A stretch of DNA of 64,000 bases from Bacteroidota bacterium. Lineage in GTDB: Bacteria; Bacteroidota; Bacteroidia; NS11-12g; UBA9320. Position 1 is the first letter of the stretch; each line of letters opens with the position of its first letter. Of the stretch, positions 1 to 9,585 are shown one piece after another. The notes under the pieces are model-generated. The model saw nothing but the letters and a program-made list of their open reading frames with translations. It made no database searches and was not told the origin of the DNA. The stretch is taken from assembly GCA_018700895.1 (NCBI GenBank), contig JABIUV010000052.1, positions 56,491 to 120,490 on the forward strand. Direction: 5' to 3'. Position numbers and translations under genes: made by a program.

Positions 1-121
1 ACCTATCAATCAAATGTCCTCTTATGAGGTTACTCAATGCAGCATCTTGTGGCAGCACCAATGCAATCTTAAGGCAGGTCTTACTCAACAACTTGGATCG
101 TTTATATATATCATCTATCAT
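1..121 (-). CDS. Partial CDS running off the left window edge (N-terminus MIDDIYKRSKLLSKTCLKIALVLPQDAALSNLIRGHLIDR...)
   Basis: Open minus-strand frame starting ATG at 121, overlapping the tgt stop codon (ATGA); product unknown. Confidence 0.45.
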   Translation of the reverse strand, partial: MIDDIYKRSKLLSKTCLKIALVLPQDAALSNLIRGHLIDR

Positions 122-1236
122 AGGCGTTGGTCTAATTTTTTTACCATACTGTTTTTCCAAGATAAGAAAGTATCTGCAAGGATGTGCTTACGTGCTTCGG
201 TAACTAACCATAAGTAAAACTTAAGATTATGCTCGCTCGCTATTTGAGCAGCCAAGTACTCTTTTGCTTTGAATAGATGCTTGAGATACGCCTTACTGTA
301 GTGAGGTGTAAGCTCATCATCTATGGGGCTGTAGTCATCTTCCCACTTCTTATTACGCATATTCATAGTGCCATTTTTGGTAAATAGCATCCCATTACGA
401 GCGTTACGTGTAGGCATCACGCAATCAAACATATCTACACCTAAGTGTATACACTCCAATAGGTTAGCTGGCGTACCTACTCCCATAAGGTAACGCGGTT
501 TGTCCTGTGGTATGATGGCCGTTATCTGCTCGGTGATGCGATACATATCCTCGTGTGGCTCACCTACGGATAATCCGCCTATGGCAATTCCATCGGTGTC
601 GTGTTTCAGGCAATACTCAGTGCTTTGCTGTCGCAAATCTGAAAATGTACTTCCTTGTATGATGGGGAATAATTGCTGCGTATGTCCGTATATCGGTTCA
701 GTCTCGTTAAATCTCTTGATACATCTATCCAACCATCGATGCGTAGTATGCATAGAGTTGGTGGCATACTCTCGCGTAGCGGGATAGGGTGTACACTCAT
801 CAAAGGCCATAATAATATCGGCCCCAATGGTACGTTGCGTATCCATTACATTTTCGGGGGTAAAAAGCAGTTTGTGCCCGTCTATATGGCTTCTAAAAAT
901 CACTCCTTCATCGGTGATTTTTCGTTGGTCGGAGATACTGTATACTTGAAAACCTCCACTATCTGTAAGCATAGGTCTATCCCAATTGATAAACTTATGC
1001 AATCCTCCAGCTCCTCTTATTATATCTAAACCAGGTCTGAGATATAGGTGATACGTATTGCCCAATATAATTTTAGCATCGATATTATTTTTTAGAATGG
1101 CTTGATCTACTGTTTTTACCGTACCCTGTGTTCCTACGGGCATAAATATAGGAGTTGGTATTTCTCCATGGTCAGTAGTGATAAGACCTGCTCTGGCTTG
1201 CGTGTCTTTCTCGGTGTGTTGTAAGTTGAAAAACAC
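118..1236 (-). CDS. tgt: Queuine tRNA-ribosyltransferase
   Basis: 372 aa; TGT motifs LTDSGGFQVYS, IGGLSVGEP, GVGTPANLLECI, FDCVMPTRNARNG. Confidence 0.97.
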   Translation of the reverse strand: MFFNLQHTEKDTQARAGLITTDHGEIPTPIFMPVGTQGTVKTVDQAILKNNIDAKIILGNTYHLYLRPGLDIIRGAGGLHKFINWDRPMLTDSGGFQVYSISDQRKITDEGVIFRSHIDGHKLLFTPENVMDTQRTIGADIIMAFDECTPYPATREYATNSMHTTHRWLDRCIKRFNETEPIYGHTQQLFPIIQGSTFSDLRQQSTEYCLKHDTDGIAIGGLSVGEPHEDMYRITEQITAIIPQDKPRYLMGVGTPANLLECIHLGVDMFDCVMPTRNARNGMLFTKNGTMNMRNKKWEDDYSPIDDELTPHYSKAYLKHLFKAKEYLAAQIASEHNLKFYLWLVTEARKHILADTFLSWKNSMVKKLDQRL

Positions 1237-1931
1237 TATTGAAAAATAAGGCTAAACTGCAATAGCTTAGGCGAAACACGCTCTACACTACTTGCAAAAA
1301 TGAAATTATCTGGCACCTTCTGATTTCCCAGACCATTACTCAGCTTAATCTCGGGGCTAAATTTAAAAAAATCGTAATAAATATCGAACCCAAATCCTAT
1401 GTCGTAAGAGAAGGTATTAGGGTACAGTGCCAATATAGGTTTGGTATCGCTACGGTCCGTTTGTATATCACTTGTAAAGTCAAACCTGTATGTTGCCCCG
1501 CCGAGTAGATAAAGACGCACATTTTTATGACGTTGCGACTTGTACTCAAAGGTTAGCGGTATCTCCATATAAGTAGCCTCCATCTCTGCCACTTTAATAT
1601 TATCCTGCTTAAAGGCATAATTCATATCTCGGCGAGCAAACTGTATATTAAGCATACTTCGCACATCCCAATGATCTGCCAAACGTACATTTACCAATCC
1701 TCCCAAACCAAAACCTGGGTAGTAAGTAGACTCTATGGTTTTGAGGCTATCGTAATTTAGATTATTATCTTTTACCGTATATTTCAGCTTAGCTGTATTG
1801 CCCATTATCCCAAACCCAAATCGCACGGGGTTGCGGTCGTAAAGGGGGTTTGTCTGCTGAGCTTTTACAGTACACCCTACTGCTAAGAGCAAGGTTGTTG
1901 CAATTATTTTAATCCTGTGTATATGGAACAT
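1236..1931 (-). CDS. porT: PorT-family outer membrane beta-barrel protein (T9SS-associated)
   Basis: Signal peptide, beta-barrel-like sequence, position next to ubiE as in many Bacteroidetes. Confidence 0.75.
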   Translation of the reverse strand: MFHIHRIKIIATTLLLAVGCTVKAQQTNPLYDRNPVRFGFGIMGNTAKLKYTVKDNNLNYDSLKTIESTYYPGFGLGGLVNVRLADHWDVRSMLNIQFARRDMNYAFKQDNIKVAEMEATYMEIPLTFEYKSQRHKNVRLYLLGGATYRFDFTSDIQTDRSDTKPILALYPNTFSYDIGFGFDIYYDFFKFSPEIKLSNGLGNQKVPDNFIFASSVERVSPKLLQFSLIFQ

Positions 1932-2623
1932 ACGCCAAATGTTAAACGTCGGTCTTCTACTTTATCGTATTTTAAACCTCGCATTATACTTTTAAATTCA
2001 TTTCCCTCCGGGAACGCAGCTACAGACTCAGGCAAGTACTTATACGCCGCATTATCTCCAGAAAACAACTTACCCCACAGAGGCAAAAGTGTCTTGTTGT
2101 ATATAGTGAAGAGTAATCCAAACAATCCTTTAGGCTTAGAAAACTCCAAAATCATAGCTACTCCACCTGGTTTTAAAACTCTATTTATTTCGCCTAGACC
2201 TTTTTTAAGATTTTCGAAATTACGTACTCCGAAAGCTACTATCACCGCATCAAATGAGTTATCCTCAAATCTTAAGTTCTCACTATCTCCGTTTTCTAAT
2301 CGTACATTGCTAATGCCCTTATCGGCTATTTTCCTACGCCCTATCTCAAGCATACCATCTGATATATCTACTCCTATCACCTCTTCTGGCTGAATTTGGA
2401 GTGTAGCCAACGCAAAATCGGCAGTACCCGTAGCGACATCCAATATACGCTTGGGCTTGTGCTCAGCGAGCATTTTAATTGCTTTTTTTCGCCATCCTTT
2501 GTCTATACCTAATGACAAAAAACGATTTAAAAAATCATAGCGATGTGCGATGTTATCAAACATTTGCTGCACTTGCTCTTTTTTAGAGCCTTCATCTTGA
2601 TATGGTTTTACTTTAGTACCCAT
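1904..2623 (-). CDS. ubiE: Demethylmenaquinone/ubiquinone methyltransferase
   Basis: SAM-MTase motif ILDVATGTADFA; start re-assigned to ATG 2623 (MGTKVKPY), downstream of a TACCTTTG -7 box at 2636-2643. Confidence 0.93.
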   Translation of the reverse strand: MGTKVKPYQDEGSKKEQVQQMFDNIAHRYDFLNRFLSLGIDKGWRKKAIKMLAEHKPKRILDVATGTADFALATLQIQPEEVIGVDISDGMLEIGRRKIADKGISNVRLENGDSENLRFEDNSFDAVIVAFGVRNFENLKKGLGEINRVLKPGGVAMILEFSKPKGLFGLLFTIYNKTLLPLWGKLFSGDNAAYKYLPESVAAFPEGNEFKSIMRGLKYDKVEDRRLTFGVCSIYTGLK

Positions 2624-2758
2624 TTTTTTGCTTTGCAAAGGTAACAATTATGTTTAGTGGAGAGTTTTGAGAATAGAAAAGGTTTCGTCCCTTATCTACA
2701 CCGCATTCGAAGTTTAATGAAAAAAGGATTTTTCACACCATAGTCTAACTCTGCTCCA

Positions 2759-2766
2759 TACCTTTG
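2759..2766 (+). promoter_or_regulatory. Bacteroidetes -7 element TACCTTTG for engB
   Basis: Matches TAnnTTTG; ends 4 nt before the GTG start at 2771. Confidence 0.6.
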
Positions 2767-2770
2767 CAAC

Positions 2771-3373
2771 GTGAATTTTGCAAAAGCTAAGTTTTTGAGG
2801 AGTTATAGTCTCGTGGAGCAAATTACGGATAATATAAACCCGGAGTTTGCTTTTATAGGTAGAAGTAACGTGGGCAAAAGCTCCCTTATTAATGCACTTA
2901 CGCGTAAAAAGGATATGGCTAAAACAAGTGCCAAGCCAGGGAAAACGCAACTCATCAACTTCTTTGATGTGGAGGGAGCACTGAACCTAGTTGACTTACC
3001 TGGTTACGGTTACGCCAAGGTTTCCAAGAAACTTCGTGAACAATTTGAAGGGATAATCACTGAGTATTTGCTAAAAAGCGAAAAGCTATTCATTGTATTT
3101 GTGCTCATAGACGCTGCTATCCCCCCACAGCGTATTGATCTAGAATTCATGGAGTGGTGTGGTGTACATCGCGTTCCGCTAGGTATTGTTTTCACCAAAA
3201 CAGATAAGAAAAAGCCTAAACAAACGGAAGCCAATATGTTGGCCTTTGAAAAAGAGCTCACGAAGCACTTTGAGGAGATACCAGTCACATTCGAGACCAG
3301 TGCCAACACACACAGAGGAGTGGAAACTTTAGCCGAATGGATAGAGGAGCAGAATACTATACTAAGATCATAA
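2771..3373 (+). CDS. engB: Ribosome biogenesis GTP-binding protein EngB/YsxC
   Basis: GRSNVGKSSLINAL, DLPGYGYAKV, FTKTDK GTPase motifs; GTG start. Confidence 0.96.
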   Translation: MNFAKAKFLRSYSLVEQITDNINPEFAFIGRSNVGKSSLINALTRKKDMAKTSAKPGKTQLINFFDVEGALNLVDLPGYGYAKVSKKLREQFEGIITEYLLKSEKLFIVFVLIDAAIPPQRIDLEFMEWCGVHRVPLGIVFTKTDKKKPKQTEANMLAFEKELTKHFEEIPVTFETSANTHRGVETLAEWIEEQNTILRS

Positions 3374-3406
3374 GCTACTCATCTGCCAACTTATATCCAA
3401 ACCATT

Positions 3407-3414
3407 TATCTTTG
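3407..3414 (+). promoter_or_regulatory. Bacteroidetes -7 element TATCTTTG for the ferredoxin gene
   Basis: Matches TAnnTTTG; ends 5 nt before the GTG start at 3420. Confidence 0.6.
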
Positions 3415-3419
3415 CAGCC

Positions 3420-3752
3420 GTGGAAAACATCATAACTATACACGTAACAGACCTTGAAGGTCAAACTCACGAGATACAAGCACCTACCGACATGGGAATG
3501 AACGTAATGGAAGCTATTCGTGCTAATGAGTTGCCCATCAAAGCTACGTGCGGAGGAATGGCCATGTGTGCTACGTGCAACTGTGTGGTAAAAAGCGACC
3601 ATTCCCTCCCGGAAATGAGTGAAGACGAGGAAGCAATGCTCGACGAAGCATTTGTACTTGACATCGATGGCAGTAGGCTTATGTGCCAAATACCATTGAC
3701 TGATGAAATAGATGGCCTGCGTATAGTAATGGGAGAACTAACTGGAGAGTAA
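3420..3752 (+). CDS. 2Fe-2S ferredoxin (adrenodoxin-like)
   Basis: CGGMAMCATCNC Fe-S ligand motif, distal C in LMCQIP. Confidence 0.93.
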   Translation: MENIITIHVTDLEGQTHEIQAPTDMGMNVMEAIRANELPIKATCGGMAMCATCNCVVKSDHSLPEMSEDEEAMLDEAFVLDIDGSRLMCQIPLTDEIDGLRIVMGELTGE

Positions 3753-3756
3753 TACC

Positions 3757-4254
3757 ATGCCACAAGCCATCATACGTGAAGCCAAGCTCACTGATGCTGC
3801 AGCTATTGCAGATATTTACAACCACTACATCACTCATACTATAATCACTTTTGATACGCGAACCATAACCTCAAAGGATATGGAAGGTAAGATAGGGAAC
3901 TTACAAGTGAATTACCCCGTATTGGTTATAGAGCAAAGCGACCAAGTAATTGGATTTGCTTATGCATCCCAATGGAAGTCTAAAGAAGCTTATAAATATT
4001 GTGCGGAGACCACGATCTACATGCACCCAGAACATACTCAAAGCGGTTTCGGGCAGAGATTATATAACGCCTTATTAAGTGCCCTACCACTTTTTGATAT
4101 TGTACACGCCATAGCCTGCATTACTATACCCAACGAAACCAGCATTAAATTACACGAAAAATTGGGGTTTCATCGCATAGGTACGTTCAGTAAAGTGGGA
4201 TATAAACAAGAGCAGTGGATAGATGTAGAATATTGGCAAAAACACGTGGCATAA
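3757..4254 (+). CDS. GNAT N-acetyltransferase (phosphinothricin acetyltransferase-like)
   Basis: REAKLTDAAAIADIYNHYI start; LHEKLGFHRIGTFSKVGYK. Confidence 0.9.
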   Translation: MPQAIIREAKLTDAAAIADIYNHYITHTIITFDTRTITSKDMEGKIGNLQVNYPVLVIEQSDQVIGFAYASQWKSKEAYKYCAETTIYMHPEHTQSGFGQRLYNALLSALPLFDIVHAIACITIPNETSIKLHEKLGFHRIGTFSKVGYKQEQWIDVEYWQKHVA

Positions 4255-4306
4255 TCCACACAAAATTGCTTCGCTACAAGAGCATCATATAATTTCTATT
4301 CAATTG

Positions 4307-4337
4307 TTTGAATATACAGAGCAAAAGGGTACATTTG
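4307..4337 (+). promoter_or_regulatory. Promoter of the rplM-rpsI-rpsB operon (TTTG -33 at 4307-4310, TACATTTG -7 at 4330-4337)
   Basis: 19-nt spacer between TTTG and TAnnTTTG, fits Bacteroidetes primary sigma consensus. Confidence 0.75.
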
Positions 4338-4370
4338 CAGCCCGAATTTTAAGAATAAAAAAGTTTAATT

Positions 4371-4814
4371 GTGGATACATTATCATACAAAACCATATCG
4401 GCTAATAGCAACACTGTTGATAAACAGTGGGTTATAGTTGACGCTGAAGGAAAGACGCTAGGTCGTTTTTGTTCGGAAGTAGCCAAAGTACTAAGAGGCA
4501 AACACAAGCCAAGTTTCACTCCGCATGTTGATTGTGGTGACAACGTGGTCGTAATCAATGCAGAAAAAATTACCATGACTGGTAATAAAATGGATGTAAA
4601 AGAGTACGAAACTTTTAGTGGTTACCCAGGCGGTAGAAGAGTAACACTTGCTAAGCATTTGCTAGCTAGAAAACCAAAAGACCTTGTAGAAAGAGGTGTA
4701 AGAGGAATGTTACCTAAAAACAGATTAGGAAGAAAGCTATTTACCAATATGCATGTATATGTAGGTAGTGAGCATCCACACGCGGCACAGAAGCCAACCA
4801 AATTAGAGATTTAA
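4371..4814 (+). CDS. rplM: 50S ribosomal protein L13
   Basis: Highly conserved L13 sequence (WVIVDAEGKTLGR, GMLPKNRLGR); GTG start. Confidence 0.98.
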   Translation: MDTLSYKTISANSNTVDKQWVIVDAEGKTLGRFCSEVAKVLRGKHKPSFTPHVDCGDNVVVINAEKITMTGNKMDVKEYETFSGYPGGRRVTLAKHLLARKPKDLVERGVRGMLPKNRLGRKLFTNMHVYVGSEHPHAAQKPTKLEI

Positions 4815-4821
4815 TCATTAT

Positions 4822-5208
4822 ATGGACGTTATAAATACAATTGGGAGAAGAAAATCATCAGTAGCTCGTGTGTACATGAGTGAAGGTAAAGGTGCTATTA
4901 CGGTAAATAACAGACCGTTAGAAGAGTACTTTGCTTCTCAAGAGTCAAGATACTATGTTAACTTACCACTTGCAGTATGTGAGATGGAAGGTAAGTATGA
5001 CATAAAGGTGAACGTAGACGGAGGTGGTACCACCGGTCAAGCAGACGCTATCAAACTTGCTATCGCAAGAGCTTTGGTAGAGATAGATGCTGAGCTGAAA
5101 CCAGCCTTGAGAGCAAAAGGTCTGATGACCAGAGATTCTCGCTCTGTTGAACGTAAGAAACCAGGACAACCAAAAGCACGTAAGAAAACACAATTTAGTA
5201 AGCGTTAA
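4822..5208 (+). CDS. rpsI: 30S ribosomal protein S9
   Basis: [12 protein letters not shown]..., C-terminal [11 protein letters not shown]. Confidence 0.98.
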   Translation: MDVINTIGRRKSSVARVYMSEGKGAITVNNRPLEEYFASQESRYYVNLPLAVCEMEGKYDIKVNVDGGGTTGQADAIKLAIARALVEIDAELKPALRAKGLMTRDSRSVERKKPGQPKARKKTQFSKR

Positions 5209-5212
5209 TATA

Positions 5213-5974
5213 ATGGGAGTAAGTACAGAACAATTATTAGAGGCAGGTGTACACTTTGGTCACCTTACCAGCAAGTGGAATCCCAAGATGGCACCATATA
5301 TCTTTATGGAGCAAAATGGTATCCACATTATAGACCTCAATAAAACTTCATCTAAATTAGAAGAAGCTCAACATGCTATAGCTAACATCGCAAGAACAGG
5401 ACGTAAAGTAATGTTTGTTGCTACCAAGAAACAAGCTAAAGATATTTTGGAAGAGAATGCTAAGAAAGTAAATATGCCATACGTAAGCCAGAGATGGTTG
5501 GGTGGTATGTTGACCAACTTTGCTACTGTTCGTAAGTCTATCAAGAAAATGCAAGCCATCGAGAAAATGAAAACCGATGGTACGTTCGATAATATGAACA
5601 AGAAAGAGCGTTTGATGAAGACTCGTGAGCAAGAGAAGCTTTACAGAGTACTTGGAGGTATTGAAGAATTGAACAGATTGCCTGCAGCCCTTTTCGTAGT
5701 AGACGTGAAAAGAGAGCACATTGCAGTAAAAGAAGCTCAAAAACTTAATATCCCAATATTCGCTATCGTAGATACTAACTCAGATCCTACAAAAGCTGAC
5801 TTCCCAATACCAGGAAACGATGATTCTGCAAAGTCTCTTCATATCCTAATCACGGAAGTGACTAATGCTATAGCAAAAGGTTTGCAAGAAAGAGCACAAG
5901 CTAAAGAGCAAGCTAAGAAAGATAAAGAGGAAACTGAAGAAGTAATAGCTGACGGAACTGAAGCCGAAGCTTAA
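5213..5974 (+). CDS. rpsB: 30S ribosomal protein S2
   Basis: [30 protein letters not shown]; start at ATG 5213 rather than the ORF-track start 5147. Confidence 0.97.
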   Translation: MGVSTEQLLEAGVHFGHLTSKWNPKMAPYIFMEQNGIHIIDLNKTSSKLEEAQHAIANIARTGRKVMFVATKKQAKDILEENAKKVNMPYVSQRWLGGMLTNFATVRKSIKKMQAIEKMKTDGTFDNMNKKERLMKTREQEKLYRVLGGIEELNRLPAALFVVDVKREHIAVKEAQKLNIPIFAIVDTNSDPTKADFPIPGNDDSAKSLHILITEVTNAIAKGLQERAQAKEQAKKDKEETEEVIADGTEAEA

Positions 5975-6016
5975 TCCTTTTATTTGACAAAACATATTTC
6001 ATAAACTAATAGAATA

Positions 6017-6850
6017 ATGACAACTATTACAGCCTCAGCAGTAAACAAACTGAGACAAATGACAGGTGCCGGTATGATGGACTGCAAAAAAGCTTTGCAA
6101 GAGTCTAACGGAGATATGGATGCAGCAGTAGATGTACTTCGCAAAAAAGGTGCAGCTAAAGCGGCTAAAAGAGCAGACAGAGAAGCTGCAGAAGGATTAT
6201 CAATAGCGAAAGCTTCTGCTGACAACACTTATGGTATCGTAGTAGAAGTAAACTGTGAAACTGATTTCGTTGCTAAAAACGATGATTTCACTGCTTTCGC
6301 AAATAGTATTGCAGATTACGCATTGGAGAATAAAGTAGCTGATAAAGATGCTTTACTTGCAACTCCTTGGGAAGGAAAAACATTAGGTGAGATACTTGTA
6401 GACAAAACTGCCGTTATAGGTGAGAAAGTAGAAGTATCAAACTATGCAATGGTTTCTTCTGAAGGTGTAGCAGCTTACAATCACGGTGCTAATCGTATTG
6501 GAGTACTTGTAGCTCTTAACTCAAACAAAGAAGAAGCACTAGCAGCAGGAAGATCATTGGCAATGCAAATTGCTGCGATGAATCCTATCGCCGTAGATGC
6601 TGATGCAGTGCCACAAGAAGTTAAGGACAAAGAGTTTAAAATAGGAAGAGAAATAGCTGAGCAAGAAGGAAAACCAGAAGCTATGCTAGATAAAATTGCT
6701 ACGGGTAAACTACAGAAGTACTTCAAAGACAATACTTTGATGGCTCAAGCCTTTGTGATGGATAGCTCTATGAACGTAGCAGCATTCTTAAAAACAGTAG
6801 ATGCAGATCTTAAAGTAAAATCTTTCACAAGATTCCAATTGGGAGCTTAA
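6017..6850 (+). CDS. tsf: Elongation factor Ts
   Basis: VNKLRQMTGAGMMDCKKAL, VEVNCETDFVAKND. Confidence 0.98.
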   Translation: MTTITASAVNKLRQMTGAGMMDCKKALQESNGDMDAAVDVLRKKGAAKAAKRADREAAEGLSIAKASADNTYGIVVEVNCETDFVAKNDDFTAFANSIADYALENKVADKDALLATPWEGKTLGEILVDKTAVIGEKVEVSNYAMVSSEGVAAYNHGANRIGVLVALNSNKEEALAAGRSLAMQIAAMNPIAVDADAVPQEVKDKEFKIGREIAEQEGKPEAMLDKIATGKLQKYFKDNTLMAQAFVMDSSMNVAAFLKTVDADLKVKSFTRFQLGA

Positions 6851-6900
6851 TTTAAATTACACCTACGTACTCGGTTTACCGTTGTACACAACATACTAAA

Positions 6901-6930
6901 AACCTCGACCAAGTTGGTCGAGGTTTTTTT
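6901..6930 (+). terminator. Rho-independent terminator after tsf
   Basis: AACCTCGACCAAGTTGGTCGAGGTTTTTTT hairpin plus T run. Confidence 0.9.
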
Positions 6931-7148
6931 ATGCCTGCATTTTATCCAGTATGTAGCTATATGAATACGGAGGACTTGCATATACCAATTGAACAATAGA
7001 ATGACGCATATATCTCGTTTCTTTCCGAATCTTACATCGTTAGAAAATATTCCAAGATATTAATACGACTTTCTATCATTCATTTGGCATTAAACATCCT
7101 TCAGTGAATGACCAATAGTTTCGGAAAGGTGTTTTAATACCGTCTCTC

Positions 7149-9545
7149 CTACTCCACTACAAATCTGCGTATGTCATACGCATTATTCTCCGTGACTATG
7201 CCTAGAAAATACGTTCCTGGAATCAGTTCTGACACATCTATGGTTTCTTCTTTGCTTCGGCCTTTAAGTTTTTGAGAAATCACGACTTGCCCTTGTAAGT
7301 TGGTAACCTCCAATGTACAGCAATCGTGTTTTTTATCAAATTCGATATGCAGTTCATCACCAACAGGATTAGGGAATAGCTTAAACGAAGTGCTCTCTTT
7401 TACAACTTGGGCGTTACTAGCCAAATTGGCATCATACATTGCTAAGCAATATTGCCCTTTTTGTAAATTTGCTATATCAATAGTTCCTCGTTTGTCGAAT
7501 AATGAACCTGTGTTCTTAGTGTAATCTACAACCTCCTCCCACGCACTTGTTGCGTTGGGACGATAGAGCAATACAAGACTATCTTCTGTAATTCGAATAA
7601 GTTCGTTGTCTAGATATCCAAACTGAAGAGAATTAGCAAGAAGACCACTATAGGTCAACCTTGCCGACAAAGCAACATCCTCATCCCAAATACCATTTAC
7701 CAGCCAATATCGTTGCGAGCTCAGCACAGCACCTTGTGGCTTACCGTAGGTACCATCAGCAGGAGCCCAATGATGCTCAACCCTTAGTAATACTGAGTCA
7801 CTCGAATTGTTTTTTACATTTATAGCACTCAACATTCCCTGTGGCATATCTATGGTCTCCTCACCAGGTTGAAAAATCGCCCAATCCGTTGTTACGGCAT
7901 CACTTATTTTATCATCAAAATCGAATGACCAATAAACAGGCTCAAATGGACAAGCCACACTGAATGTCTGCTCCCGATTAAATATGATAACTTGAGCATC
8001 ATAACGCTCCCAATTTTTGCCAAAGGCAGTAACCGTGGCCACCGTTCCTTGGTAATTTAGTGTATTAAATCGAGGTGTCTGTTTTATGCGTACATCGTAT
8101 GATTCACCTTGTTTAGTTACTTCTAAAATATCAAAGTGGGCAAAGCCTGCTTCTTTAATCCAATTGTCAAAGAATCCCGTAAGATTGATAGGCGTAAATT
8201 CGCCAAAGTAATTCGCCATATCATCCGTAGTTACCTCTTTGAATTTAAACTCTTGTTGGAACCCTGCACACGCTTCAAAAAAATCTTCGTCACCCATCAT
8301 ACCACGAAGCGTATGCACCATATCTGCTCCTTTGTTATATACGTGTCGGCCATAGGTGTTAGCGTGACCAATTCCACTTACAGGCAGCACCGCTTCATCT
8401 TGCACGTGAGCAAACTGTAGTACTTGACGATGATTATCTTCTATATCTTCATCATACCGTTCGCGACCATATACCGCCTCTAGAAATATTCTCTCGGAGT
8501 AGGATGCCCAGCCTTCATTGAGCCACATATCTTCTTGGGTGCTGCACGTAGTAGTATTTCCCCACCAGTGGTGAGCCAACTCGTGAGCGTACAACGTTTC
8601 ATTATCTTTATCACCATTGGCAATAGCATAACGCGGGTACGCAATGTTGGTAGCATGCTCCATCGCTCCTGCATTGAAAGGAACAATATTAAAACCTATT
8701 CGGCTAAAGCTATGTTCGCCGTACACTTCCTCAAATCTGCGAATGCACTGCGGAATATTCTCAAAACTACTACGAAGGTTCGCAGTATCTGCAGCTAGAG
8801 CCGTAAGCAAAACAGGTATCCCATCTACATTCATTGTTACCTCTTCATAATTTGCCACAGCTACCGATGCTAAATAAGTAGGAATAGGTTCTTCCATAGC
8901 CCATTTATAGGTTGTGGTATTGTCTCCATTATCTACGACATGAAGAAGCAAACCATTAGCATAAGCCTTTTTGTCACCATCTACTCTTACATTGGTATAG
9001 TACTTCGCTCTATCCACAAAATTGTCAAAACAAGGAAACCACGCCCTGCCAAAATTATGTGGGTCTGCCGCAAAGCCAACGCCTAGGTTAAATGCATATT
9101 CTCCAGTAAAATAAAAACCACCCCACTGAGCATCACTTTGAGGTTTGCCTGCATATGCCACTTCTACACTGAAGGTATCACCCACTTCAATGGTCGGCAG
9201 TTCTATATACAAATTAGGGCTTGAATAATGAAATGAAGCAACAGACTCATTCACCTTGACTTCACTCACAGGCAGCTCTAATAAATCCAAAGAGACACTT
9301 GAAGAAGGTTTTAGCAGTACGATATCTATTGTAGTAATTGCCTCCAAATTGGGTGCGGCCACATAGTTGAGCAAAGAAGCATCAATGGTGTAACTTAGTA
9401 CATCAAACGTGTCTGCTCTAAGATCTATCGTGTTATTGTTTGCCAAGGCTTGTTGCATACGCAAATGTTTGCAGAAGTGCTGAGCAGCAGCAAATTGGTA
9501 ACAGAAAACTACGAATGACAGAATACAAACTAATCGATTGCTCAT
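7149..9545 (-). CDS. Secreted M1-family aminopeptidase with C-terminal T9SS sorting domain
   Basis: GAMEH and HELAHHWWGN...NEGWASY zinc peptidase motifs; C-terminal KLFPNPVGDELHIEF...YDIRRFVVE. Confidence 0.93.
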   Translation of the reverse strand: MSNRLVCILSFVVFCYQFAAAQHFCKHLRMQQALANNNTIDLRADTFDVLSYTIDASLLNYVAAPNLEAITTIDIVLLKPSSSVSLDLLELPVSEVKVNESVASFHYSSPNLYIELPTIEVGDTFSVEVAYAGKPQSDAQWGGFYFTGEYAFNLGVGFAADPHNFGRAWFPCFDNFVDRAKYYTNVRVDGDKKAYANGLLLHVVDNGDNTTTYKWAMEEPIPTYLASVAVANYEEVTMNVDGIPVLLTALAADTANLRSSFENIPQCIRRFEEVYGEHSFSRIGFNIVPFNAGAMEHATNIAYPRYAIANGDKDNETLYAHELAHHWWGNTTTCSTQEDMWLNEGWASYSERIFLEAVYGRERYDEDIEDNHRQVLQFAHVQDEAVLPVSGIGHANTYGRHVYNKGADMVHTLRGMMGDEDFFEACAGFQQEFKFKEVTTDDMANYFGEFTPINLTGFFDNWIKEAGFAHFDILEVTKQGESYDVRIKQTPRFNTLNYQGTVATVTAFGKNWERYDAQVIIFNREQTFSVACPFEPVYWSFDFDDKISDAVTTDWAIFQPGEETIDMPQGMLSAINVKNNSSDSVLLRVEHHWAPADGTYGKPQGAVLSSQRYWLVNGIWDEDVALSARLTYSGLLANSLQFGYLDNELIRITEDSLVLLYRPNATSAWEEVVDYTKNTGSLFDKRGTIDIANLQKGQYCLAMYDANLASNAQVVKESTSFKLFPNPVGDELHIEFDKKHDCCTLEVTNLQGQVVISQKLKGRSKEETIDVSELIPGTYFLGIVTENNAYDIRRFVVE

Positions 9546-9585
9546 TTAAAAATACTTTTGTACGAATATATAAGTATTTGAACAG

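Noticed and set aside
5147-5212. N-terminal extension of rpsB in the ORF track
   Set aside because: Overlaps rpsI coding sequence; S2 homology begins at ATG 5213
7000-7130. Scattered inverted match TTTCCGAA...TTTCGGAAA downstream of tsf
   Set aside because: Long, weak and interrupted; no convincing structure or conserved motif
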